The position numbers and the translations under genes were made by a program. A stretch of 26,099 nt of DNA from a virus: IMG/VR virus record IMGVR_UViG_3300027754_000376, positions 1-26,099 of that record; one strand, 5' to 3'. The notes beneath the pieces were generated by a model. The model saw only the letters and a program-made list of their open reading frames with translations, ran no database searches and was not told the DNA's origin. Shown one piece after another: positions 1-6,469 of the stretch (position 1 is the first letter of the stretch; the number at the start of each line of letters is the position of its first letter).

Positions 1-1
1 A

Positions 2-1027
2 AGTGCATCTTTTACACGTACAGACCTAAAGGATTTGGTATTTAAAGTATTAACTCCTGCTCTTGCTGACCAGCGTGGACAATGCCTTATGATGGGTACG
101 CCTGATAACCGACGCATTGGCTTGTTTTATGAACTAACAAAAGATTTGCTTGTATCCCCTCCGCAGCAATATATGAAAGAAGGATGGAGCATGTGGAGTT
201 GGGATACTACACAAAATCCTTTTATGGCTAAGCAATGGGAAGAAACAATTAAGGATTTGCAAGCAAGCGACAGCAACATAGAAGAACAAAATTATTTCCA
301 GCAACATTATCGTGGCCGCTGGACAACCGAAGAGGATGCACTTATTTATCGCTATCGGGATGACCGCAATGGTTGGGATGGCAATCTACCAAAGTATGGC
401 GAACAACCCTATGAGTATAGTCTTGGCATAGATCTTGGATGGAATGATGCGTCTGCATTGGCCCTATTAGCATTTAATCGCTATGATAAAAATGTTTATA
501 TTGTACGTACATGGAAAGCACGTGGATTAACACTAACTGAATTGGCAGCTAAGATACGTGATTGGATGACTGACTACCCAATTAATTATTTTATTGTTGA
601 TGGTGCGGCCAAACAAAGCGTTATGGAACTTGTTAAGCATCATGAGTTACCACTGGTAGCAGCAGAGAAGGCAGATAAAGTTAATTTTATACGTATTATG
701 AATAGCGACTTTGTTGCTGGCAAGATAAAGGTAGATAAGGTTGCCGGTGCCAGCTTGATAGAGGAATACAGCAAGGCAATGTGGGATAGTCGTGCAATGG
801 AACGTGGTATATACAAAGAAGATTTTTCATTTCATCCTGATATTGCCGATGCTGCCCTGTACTCCTATCGTAATTGTTATCATTACTTGTCAGAACCTGA
901 TATATTTGCCAAGCAAGCTGCAATGACCGATTACGACCGCGAGATACAGGAGATGAATGCTCGCTATAGCCGTGAAAAGATAGAAATGGATGAGTTATTG
1001 TGGGGAAATGAACATTTATTTGAATAA
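2..1027 (+). CDS. terL: Terminase large subunit, 3' part (5' end outside window)
   Basis: This is the ATP-driven DNA packaging motor and headful or site nuclease that docks on the portal. Only the C-terminal part is present: the frame is open to the left edge, so the TTG at 35 is not the real start. The first visible residues hold the end of the ATPase domain, with a coupling-type motif LMMGTP near visible residue 30. An RNase H-like nuclease domain follows. Its acidic residues are seen in YSLGIDLGWND (about visible residue 144), FIVDGAAK (about 200) and HPDIADAALYSYR (about 280), in the usual order for TerL nucleases. Walker A and B motifs lie upstream of the window. Packaging genes just before portal, scaffold and coat are the standard phage order. 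The family call is based on motifs and context and is firm; the packaging type (headful, cos or terminal repeats) cannot be told. Confidence 0.9.
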   Translation, partial: SASFTRTDLKDLVFKVLTPALADQRGQCLMMGTPDNRRIGLFYELTKDLLVSPPQQYMKEGWSMWSWDTTQNPFMAKQWEETIKDLQASDSNIEEQNYFQQHYRGRWTTEEDALIYRYRDDRNGWDGNLPKYGEQPYEYSLGIDLGWNDASALALLAFNRYDKNVYIVRTWKARGLTLTELAAKIRDWMTDYPINYFIVDGAAKQSVMELVKHHELPLVAAEKADKVNFIRIMNSDFVAGKIKVDKVAGASLIEEYSKAMWDSRAMERGIYKEDFSFHPDIADAALYSYRNCYHYLSEPDIFAKQAAMTDYDREIQEMNARYSREKIEMDELLWGNEHLFE

Positions 1028-1059
1028 GTTTAGTATAGTAGACTAATTAATAGGATAAC

Positions 1060-1320
1060 ATGAAGATAAACGAACTGCAAGACCTACATATAGAAGATTT
1101 AATATCTATCCTACGGCGTCATGGCATCAGGACTATAACGTTTGGCGGTACCAGTATCACACTAGGTACAGCACCACTTAAAGAATCGCCTATAGAGGCC
1201 CTAGAACGTGATATAGAAGAAGAGAAACTATCCTGTGGACATTCCCTGTGGGAAGCTAACAGCATAGGTGAATGCTTGCATGGCTGTTTAAAAGAGTCAA
1301 GCCTTGAGGAAACTAAATAA
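1060..1320 (+). CDS. Small hypothetical protein between terminase and portal (86 aa)
   Basis: I do not recognise a family. The protein is acidic and mostly helical in its N-terminal half (IEDLISILRRHGI), followed by a short beta-like stretch (TITFGGTSITLG). A C-terminal part has CGHSLWEA and then ECLHGC, so Cys and His residues are spaced as in a small metal-binding knuckle; metal binding is inference. The ATG at 1060 follows TAGGAT at 1051. Its stop codon overlaps the portal start as TAATG at 1318-1322, so the two genes are probably translationally coupled. The position between TerL and portal suggests a packaging or head-assembly accessory role, but nothing in the sequence proves it. Confidence 0.75.
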   Translation: MKINELQDLHIEDLISILRRHGIRTITFGGTSITLGTAPLKESPIEALERDIEEEKLSCGHSLWEANSIGECLHGCLKESSLEETK

Positions 1321-3296
1321 TGGATTACACGAAGATAAAAGAAAAGCCCGAAAAGGCAATCAATCCCGATAAAAAGATTGCTGTTAATAGCCGTGATACC
1401 CAAAATGCAGAGCCACGTGCCCAATGGTGGTACGAAGAGGACACAGGTGCAGTATTAAGTGCTGTTAAAAGCATGATTGCACTATTAGAAAATAACTTAC
1501 GTAGTCGTATTGATCGTTATCGTGTTGAATCTCGCCTATATGGTATCCCTGATTACTACAGCAGTATGACCCGTGGATATAATACTTCATGGAATACAGC
1601 TGCAATCCTTCCTGAGAGATTACAATTTAATGTTGTTCAGTCCAACGTAGATACCCTTGTAAGTAAAGTTAGTCGCCTACGCCCACGTGCAAGATTCCTA
1701 ACCAATGCTGGAAACTTCCGTGCTGTTAAGGCTGCAAAGAAATTAGGATATATAAGCGATGGTATCTTTCAAGAAAATTCTATCTATGATATTAGCAGAG
1801 GTGTTATTCGTGATGCATTGGTGTTTGGCGATGGCTTTGTACACGTATACAATGATCATAACCGCGTCAGAATGGAACGTGTCCCAGCAGCAGAAATAAT
1901 TGTTGACGAACTAGAATGTGTAGGCGGTGGCAAACCATCGCATATGTATAGAATTAAACTTGTATCTCGTTCAGCACTAATGGAAATGTTTCCTGACAAG
2001 CGTGAAGAGATTGCCCGTAGTAGCCAGTTATTTAGTGTTAATTTGCATGTTACCAGCCCTGCTACCGACCAGATTGAGATTCTAGAATGTTACCACAAGG
2101 GCCTAGGCGAGTCAATGGCAGATGGACGCCATCTACTTGCTGTGCCTGATTGCGTGTTATCCTATGGTGAATGGACAGAAAAAGAATTTCCATTTATTCG
2201 TATAGCTTGGACACAACCATTTAATGGCTATTTTAGTCAATCGCTAGCAGAACAACTCAAAAGTACTCAATTAGAAATAAATAAATTGCTAGCTGTACAG
2301 CAAAGAAGTTATCACCTTATGGGCAGCTTTAAGATTCTTGTTCCCAATGGTAGCCAGATTCCAACAGAAAGCTTTAATAATAACATTGGTACTATTATCA
2401 AGTATGTTGGTGGACAAGCACCAAGTTATATTACGCCACCAATCCTACCACCTGAGTTCTATAAGAATCTTGAAAGTCTTATTGAACGTTCGTATAAGAT
2501 TAGCGGTATCTCAGAACTAAGTGCATTCTCTAATAAACCTGCTGGCTTGGACAGTGGCGTAGCTATTCGTGAATTTAATAATGCTGAAAGCATGAGATTC
2601 CTTGAGTTCTCACAAGACATAGAAAGTTTCTTTGTTGAGATAAGCAAAGGCGCTATGCGTCTTGCCAGCCGTATTGCTGAAGAAAATAGCGGAAGTTATC
2701 CTGTTAATATGCCAGGGCCAAAGAGTTTAACTAAGGTAGACCTTAAAGAAATTGCATTAGCCGAAGACGAATATTCAATCTCAGTATTCCCTGCATCTTC
2801 ATTGCCACAAGAACCTGCTGGACGACTAGCAGCTATTGATGATCTTGCAGCACGTGGATTAATTGACCCAACTGAGACCCGTGAATTACTTAATTTTCCA
2901 GACGTTGAAGCAGCTAATCAATTAAGCACTGCCCAAGATGAATATTTAAAAGAAGTATTTGAAAAGATGTTAGAGGATGGCGAGTATACAGCACCTGATC
3001 CATTAGATAACCTACAACTTGCACAAAAACTAGCAATGCAATATTATGCATTGGGTAAGAAACTAGGCGAGGATGAAGATAAACTAGAACTTATTCGTCA
3101 GTATATGCGTGATGTAATGGCATTACAAACTCCTCCACCAGCACCAGTTATTCCAAACCTCCCTCAACCTGAGCTTGGTGCCCAAATGAGTGAAGCAGAA
3201 CTTGGCCAATTATCATTACCAGCGGCCAGTGGCCCTCTTCCTGGAAGTGAAGCAGCGGTACAAGCCGCTGCTGGAGCACCATTACCCCCTGTCTGA
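1320..3296 (+). CDS. Portal protein
   Basis: The portal forms the ring at one capsid vertex through which DNA enters and leaves, and to which the tail adaptor binds. At 658 aa it is in the range of podovirus-type portals. The N-terminal region (about 55-80) is rich in Arg and Tyr. It is followed by LQFNVVQSNVDTLVSKVSRL (101-120) with RPRARF, a segment typical of this portal group, and then SRGVIRDALVFGDGFVHVY (159-177). A long helical middle would form the wing and stem. The last 59 residues (about 600-658) are rich in Pro, Ala and Gly and are probably flexible. The ATG overlaps the preceding stop (TAATG) and has GAGGA at 1306-1310. The family call rests on these motifs and on the place between terminase and scaffold/coat genes. 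Confidence 0.88.
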   Translation: MDYTKIKEKPEKAINPDKKIAVNSRDTQNAEPRAQWWYEEDTGAVLSAVKSMIALLENNLRSRIDRYRVESRLYGIPDYYSSMTRGYNTSWNTAAILPERLQFNVVQSNVDTLVSKVSRLRPRARFLTNAGNFRAVKAAKKLGYISDGIFQENSIYDISRGVIRDALVFGDGFVHVYNDHNRVRMERVPAAEIIVDELECVGGGKPSHMYRIKLVSRSALMEMFPDKREEIARSSQLFSVNLHVTSPATDQIEILECYHKGLGESMADGRHLLAVPDCVLSYGEWTEKEFPFIRIAWTQPFNGYFSQSLAEQLKSTQLEINKLLAVQQRSYHLMGSFKILVPNGSQIPTESFNNNIGTIIKYVGGQAPSYITPPILPPEFYKNLESLIERSYKISGISELSAFSNKPAGLDSGVAIREFNNAESMRFLEFSQDIESFFVEISKGAMRLASRIAEENSGSYPVNMPGPKSLTKVDLKEIALAEDEYSISVFPASSLPQEPAGRLAAIDDLAARGLIDPTETRELLNFPDVEAANQLSTAQDEYLKEVFEKMLEDGEYTAPDPLDNLQLAQKLAMQYYALGKKLGEDEDKLELIRQYMRDVMALQTPPPAPVIPNLPQPELGAQMSEAELGQLSLPAASGPLPGSEAAVQAAAGAPLPPV

Positions 3297-3394
3297 TAGG
3301 ACTAGTCACAAATGTTGTCAAGTGTTTTCTTTATCACGAAAGTGCTTGTTTCATAGAGGATCATAAAAATCGTACATCCAGTTCCTGAAAGTCG

Positions 3395-3403
3395 TGGTAT
3401 ACT
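3395..3403 (+). promoter_or_regulatory. Candidate extended -10 promoter in the portal-scaffold gap
   Basis: The string TGGTATACT fits an extended -10 element (TGn plus TATACT at 3398-3403) of a bacterial sigma70-type promoter. No good -35 box stands 16-18 bases upstream, which extended -10 promoters can tolerate. It lies in the largest gene-free gap of the window (3297-3530), ahead of the scaffold and coat genes, where a strong late promoter would make sense. This is a sequence match only, with no test of activity. Confidence 0.35.
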
Positions 3404-3431
3404 ACTCTTCCTCAGTTGGTACTGCGAAATA

Positions 3432-3448
3432 CAGCCCTTCGGGTGCTG
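3432..3448 (+). other. UUCG-capped hairpin in the scaffold leader
   Basis: CAGCCC, the tetraloop TTCG, then GGTGCTG can fold as a 6-bp stem with a single bulged T and an exceptionally stable CUUCGG-type loop. It has no downstream T-run, so it is not an intrinsic terminator. It sits downstream of the candidate -10 and would be in the 5' leader of the scaffold mRNA if that promoter is used. Role unknown; possibly RNA stability or processing. Confidence 0.5.
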
Positions 3449-3464
3449 GGTGTACGCATCTGCT

Positions 3465-3525
3465 AGATTAGATTAAAAAATGCCCACAGAGGCGGGAGGC
3501 AATCCCGCCGAATACCAAAGGAGAT
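3465..3525 (+). promoter_or_regulatory. Structured leader of the scaffold gene
   Basis: In order this segment holds the 9-mer AGATTAGAT (3465-3473), a perfect 7-bp hairpin GGCGGGA / TCCCGCC (3491-3497 and 3503-3509, 5-base loop), and the ribosome site CCAAAGGAGATA ending at 3525, with the ATG at 3531. The same order and almost the same spacing occur in front of the coat gene. The shared layout suggests a common signal for high expression, either mRNA protection by the hairpin or recognition by a phage factor. The structure is read directly; the function is inference. Confidence 0.55.
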
Positions 3526-3530
3526 AGGCA

Positions 3531-4451
3531 ATGTCAGAAGCAGAAGTTGTTAATACCCAATTAGCTGAAGGGTCAGTACAAGAAACACCAGTAGTAGAAA
3601 ACGTAGTAGCAAAGCCCACCAGTAATCAATTACTGGACTTGTCTAAAAGAGAGGCTACTTTTCGTAAGCAGGAAGTTGCCTACAAAGCCAAGTTAGCCGA
3701 GGCAGAGGAACAACTAAAAGAACTTCAGTATTTCCGTGGTGCTAAAGACACCTATAAAGATAATCCTGAGCAACTACTATCTAAATTAGGAATCACATAC
3801 GAAGAACTCACTAAAAATATCATTCAGTTTTATGAAAATGAAGAAGCTAATAAAAAACAACCCTCAGTAGATGAAATTCGTAAAGAAATTGCCAAGGAAT
3901 TTGAACAACGTGAGTCTCAGAAAGTATTTAAAGAGCAGGAACATGCCATTCTCCAGTTCCAGAATGAAATAAAAAGCTTTATTAAAGATAATGGCGAAAG
4001 CTTTCCACATCTTACCAAGTTAGGGCACACTCTTGCTGGCAGCGATAGTACTGATGCATTTATGTTCCAAGTTATAGGAGATTATTTTAATGAGACTGGT
4101 GAATTATTAGACCTACAAACAGCCGCTGAGAGCGCAGAAGCATATTTCCAGGAAGAATGGCAGAAACTTAATAGCGGATTAGGTAATAAAAAAGCCTCTA
4201 TTGCCGAAACCCCAGCTCAAAGTGAACAAGTTGCCCCTTCTCGTGCCTATAATAGCAATAACATTCCTGATATAGTAGCAACATCACCGCGAGCAAATAA
4301 ATTTCGTGAACGTACCCTATCAAGTCCATCATTAAATAATAGTATTCCTGTCAATAGTCCAGTATCATTTAAAACACGACGTTTAGAGCGTGAAGAACTT
4401 ATAAATAAAGCTATTCAGTCCTATGAGCAGGTAGCACGTGTTAAAAAATAA
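3531..4451 (+). CDS. Putative capsid scaffolding protein
   Basis: A scaffold guides coat protein into a prohead and then leaves. The 306-aa product is highly charged. Coiled-coil-like stretches (about residues 37-70 and 105-150) are rich in Lys, Glu and Gln, and a Ser/Asn/Pro-rich stretch (about 215-280) looks disordered. A short basic C-terminal helix ends in VARVKK; basic C-terminal helices are the coat-binding part of several known scaffolds. No protease or enzyme motif is seen. It sits directly between portal and coat genes, the usual scaffold position, and has a strong SD with a hairpin leader. Scaffold sequences diverge fast, so the call rests on position and composition. A minor head protein is the main alternative. 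Confidence 0.7.
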   Translation: MSEAEVVNTQLAEGSVQETPVVENVVAKPTSNQLLDLSKREATFRKQEVAYKAKLAEAEEQLKELQYFRGAKDTYKDNPEQLLSKLGITYEELTKNIIQFYENEEANKKQPSVDEIRKEIAKEFEQRESQKVFKEQEHAILQFQNEIKSFIKDNGESFPHLTKLGHTLAGSDSTDAFMFQVIGDYFNETGELLDLQTAAESAEAYFQEEWQKLNSGLGNKKASIAETPAQSEQVAPSRAYNSNNIPDIVATSPRANKFRERTLSSPSLNNSIPVNSPVSFKTRRLEREELINKAIQSYEQVARVKK

Positions 4452-4459
4452 ATAATGTC

Positions 4460-4495
4460 CCTATAAAATTATGATATTATAGGTAGTACTTTTTT
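4460..4495 (+). terminator. Weak AT-rich hairpin with T-run after the scaffold gene
   Basis: CCTATAA at 4460-4466 pairs perfectly with TTATAGG at 4477-4483 (10-base loop), and six T follow at 4490-4495 after a 6-base spacer. The stem is AT-rich and the T-run is displaced, so this would be a weak or leaky intrinsic terminator, or an mRNA 3'-end or processing site between scaffold and coat messages. The rest of the 4452-4634 gap holds no ORF of note. Confidence 0.35.
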
Positions 4496-4566
4496 CATAA
4501 GCACACTAGTTATATAAAACAGCATACCGAATGACACTGGCATAGTCAGGAGATAGAAATAATTAA

Positions 4567-4632
4567 AGATTAGATATCACGTAAGTAAATTTTCTCTGCC
4601 CAATGCGGCAGAACATCCAAAGGATATAAATA
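4567..4632 (+). promoter_or_regulatory. Structured leader of the coat gene
   Basis: AGATTAGAT stands at 4567-4575. A 6-bp hairpin TCTGCC / GGCAGA occupies 4595-4600 and 4607-4612 (6-base loop). CCAAAGGATATAAA, with the Shine-Dalgarno core AGGA, follows before the ATG at 4635. The hairpin-to-ATG gap is 22 bases here and 21 in the scaffold leader, and the 9-mer starts 68 versus 66 bases before the ATG. The hairpin arm sequences differ between the two sites while the layout is kept, which hints at selection on structure. Confidence 0.55.
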
Positions 4633-4634
4633 CC

Positions 4635-5858
4635 ATGAGTTCTACAAATTTTGATATGGTGGCTGCCGATGCAATGCTTAAGACCATTTACGACGCCCCA
4701 GGCGTTATGCAAGACCTTTCCTATTCAGATCGTCCTTTCTTCGCTCTTGTAACCAAGAGTGGCGGAATGGGTGGTCAGGGCGTTAAGATTCCACTATCTA
4801 TCGGCACCTCTGCTGGTTACGCCCCAACTGTTGCACAGGCGCAGGCAATTCTTGCTTCACAAACCCTTGAAGCATTCCTTGTTACTCCTGTTGTCCTATT
4901 ATCAGTTGCCCGTATCTCGGGTCTGACCCTAGAAGCATCACTTACCTCAAAAGAAGCGTTTGCCAAAGGTGCCAAACTTGTTATTGACAGCGCCATCAAG
5001 AAACTATCAAACAGCGTCTCAAGCGCCCTATTCCGTGATGGTTCGGGCGTAATTGGTTCAATCGGTACCGAATCCAGCGGCGTTATTACTCTTACCGACC
5101 CAGCGTCAGTTGTACAGTTTGAAGTAAATCAAGCCCTACAGTCTCTTGTTGGTTCAGCTCTACAACCCAACACCGCTTATGTTGTTGGGGTTAATCGTAA
5201 CCTTGGCACCATTTCAATTTCAGCCGCCCTCGGCGGAGTTGCTGCATCTGTAACTGGCTTTACTGTTGGTGGTACTGAATTGCTTGGTTATGGAACGCTA
5301 AATCTTGTTCACAAAGGTTTATCAGCGTGGCTAACCGACGTTTCACTTACAACTCCATTCTTTGGTGTTAACCGCTCAATTGATACCGAACGCCTTGCTG
5401 GTATCCTATATGATGGTTCAGCACTATCAGTTAAAGATGCTCTTGTTAACGCCATCAACCGTGTTGCTCGCGAAGGTGGTACGCCAGATTATGTTATCTG
5501 CAACTATGAAACCTATACTCAGCTTTCACAGGATCTAAATAGCAATGTTATTTATACCTCCCTTGAAGGCGACGGCAAAGTTTCATTCTCAGGCTTTAAG
5601 TTCAATGGCCCAAAGGGCCCAGTAACTGTCCTTGCCGACCGCGACTGCCCAGCTAATACCGCTTATCTCCTACAGATGGATACTTGGTTACTCCTACATG
5701 TAAATTCTGGTGAACCTATCTTCATTGATGACAACAACGGTAAGGGTATGTGGCGTACAGTTGAGAGCTATGACGGCTACGAAATTCGCGTCAAGACCTA
5801 CTCACAGCTTGCTTGCACCGCTCCAGGTTGGAACGCTAAAGTAACCACAAGCGCCTAA
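4635..5858 (+). CDS. Major capsid (coat) protein, HK97-type fold expected
   Basis: The 407-aa product has the traits of a phage coat protein. It has no signal peptide and few Cys (four). An N-terminal helical arm (DMVAADAMLKTIYD) is followed by beta-rich sequence with many small residues (about 40-100). A central region has ERLAGILYDGSALSVKDALVNAI-type helix sequence, then GGTPDYVICNYETYTQL (about 280-300). A late segment, PVTVLADRDCPANTAYLLQMD, resembles the conserved P-domain/A-domain end of HK97-fold coats. It lies after the scaffold, has the best leader of the window, and is followed at once by a strong terminator, all expected for the most abundant virion protein. By hand count 8 of 14 Phe codons are TTC, against 8 of 25 in the portal, in line with high expression. 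No prohead protease gene is present in the window. Confidence 0.88.
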   Translation: MSSTNFDMVAADAMLKTIYDAPGVMQDLSYSDRPFFALVTKSGGMGGQGVKIPLSIGTSAGYAPTVAQAQAILASQTLEAFLVTPVVLLSVARISGLTLEASLTSKEAFAKGAKLVIDSAIKKLSNSVSSALFRDGSGVIGSIGTESSGVITLTDPASVVQFEVNQALQSLVGSALQPNTAYVVGVNRNLGTISISAALGGVAASVTGFTVGGTELLGYGTLNLVHKGLSAWLTDVSLTTPFFGVNRSIDTERLAGILYDGSALSVKDALVNAINRVAREGGTPDYVICNYETYTQLSQDLNSNVIYTSLEGDGKVSFSGFKFNGPKGPVTVLADRDCPANTAYLLQMDTWLLLHVNSGEPIFIDDNNGKGMWRTVESYDGYEIRVKTYSQLACTAPGWNAKVTTSA

Positions 5859-5875
5859 TTCTGCTGTAAATGATT

Positions 5876-5924
5876 GGGAGCCGTTCTGCTCGTTATTGAC
5901 GGCGGGGCGGCTTCCTTTCTTTTT
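5876..5924 (+). terminator. Strong intrinsic terminator behind the coat gene
   Basis: GGGAGCCG (5876-5883) pairs with CGGCTTCC (5908-5915) as an 8-bp stem with one G-U pair, followed at once by TTTCTTTTT (5916-5924). An alternative inner pairing of GCCG with CGGC at 5900-5903 is possible. It begins 17 bases after the coat stop. Only 31 bases separate it from the next ATG, so no full promoter fits between. It resembles in position the T7 Tphi terminator behind gene 10. Confidence 0.85.
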
Positions 5925-5955
5925 ATCATCTACTTAAATAAAAGGAATATATAAA

Positions 5956-6456
5956 ATGGCAGAAATACTAAAAGCAGAAAGTTATACCGCCGTAATGAAA
6001 TCGGCAAAAGAAGAAGTTTATACTCTCTTCGCTAAAATAAATGTAATTGGTGATGGTGGAGAAGTTACGCTTGATTTATCAGAAGGTGCAAGCGTTGGTG
6101 CCTATGAAATAAGGGTAGATGGACTTATATATAGATTAACGCTTATCCCACCAGTAGGATTTAGACAATCTGAACAAGATAATCCTTCTTCGGGTGGATT
6201 GGGTGGTTTTAACGTGTTTTGGAGTTTTCTTGGAGCACCTGCAATTGTATGCAATCTTTCTGAAAGTGCGGGATTAGTTAATGGTGATGCAATCATTACG
6301 CAAGTCATAGCTCTTAACTTTGATGCAGAAAAGCGTCCATATGTTGAGTTTGGTTTCGTAAAGCGTGACGATAGCAATGTTTATAGTGCCGTGGTTCCGC
6401 CAGAAAATTCACAAATTCTTGTTACGTTGCATTATACAACTACAGATAAGAAATAA
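5956..6456 (+). CDS. Putative capsid decoration protein, single domain (166 aa)
   Basis: The sequence suggests a compact beta-rich domain. In order it shows LFAKINVIGDGGEV (about 24-37), EGASVGAYEIRVDGLIYRLTL (43-63), SFLGAPAIVCNL (90-101), YVEFGFVKRDDSN (129-141) and a final strand ILVTLHYTTT (154-163). The same order of segments appears twice in the next gene. Related small beta proteins are widespread next to phage coat genes and are usually taken as capsid decoration or virion surface proteins, though I cannot run a search to prove the match. SD AAGGAA precedes the ATG at 5956. It lies between the coat terminator and the 401-aa gene, 13 bases apart from the latter, so the two form a pair. 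Function is inferred from place and fold-like pattern. Confidence 0.6.
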   Translation: MAEILKAESYTAVMKSAKEEVYTLFAKINVIGDGGEVTLDLSEGASVGAYEIRVDGLIYRLTLIPPVGFRQSEQDNPSSGGLGGFNVFWSFLGAPAIVCNLSESAGLVNGDAIITQVIALNFDAEKRPYVEFGFVKRDDSNVYSAVVPPENSQILVTLHYTTTDKK

Positions 6457-6469
6457 GAGGAATACATAA

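Noticed and set aside
35-37. TTG at 35 as the start of the terminase gene
   Set aside because: The frame is open to the left edge and the upstream codons read as terminase-like sequence; the ATPase motifs must lie further upstream, so the gene is cut by the window.
1119-1424. 101-aa minus-strand ORF spanning the small gene and the portal start
   Set aside because: It overlaps two well-supported + genes, has no ribosome site, and its low-complexity translation matches no pattern I know.
3312-3356. 14-codon ORF (MLSSVFFITKVLVS) after the portal gene with TAGGA upstream
   Set aside because: Too short to distinguish from chance, with no similarity and no context to support a leader peptide.
3371-3450. 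Possible tRNA in the portal-scaffold gap
   Set aside because: There is no GGTTCGANTCC T-arm or cloverleaf pairing; only simple hairpins are present.
4489-4520. TATATAAAA after the T-run at 4490 as a -10 box for the coat gene
   Set aside because: There is no recognisable -35 at 16-18 bases and the region is AT-rich, so chance matches are expected.
4625-4632. TATAAATA, identical to the T4-type late promoter core, just before the coat ATG
   Set aside because: It ends two bases before the start codon and overlaps the ribosome site AGGATATAAA. Transcription from it would begin inside the gene. AGGATAtaaa-like strings precede several other genes here as ordinary SD plus AT-rich spacer.
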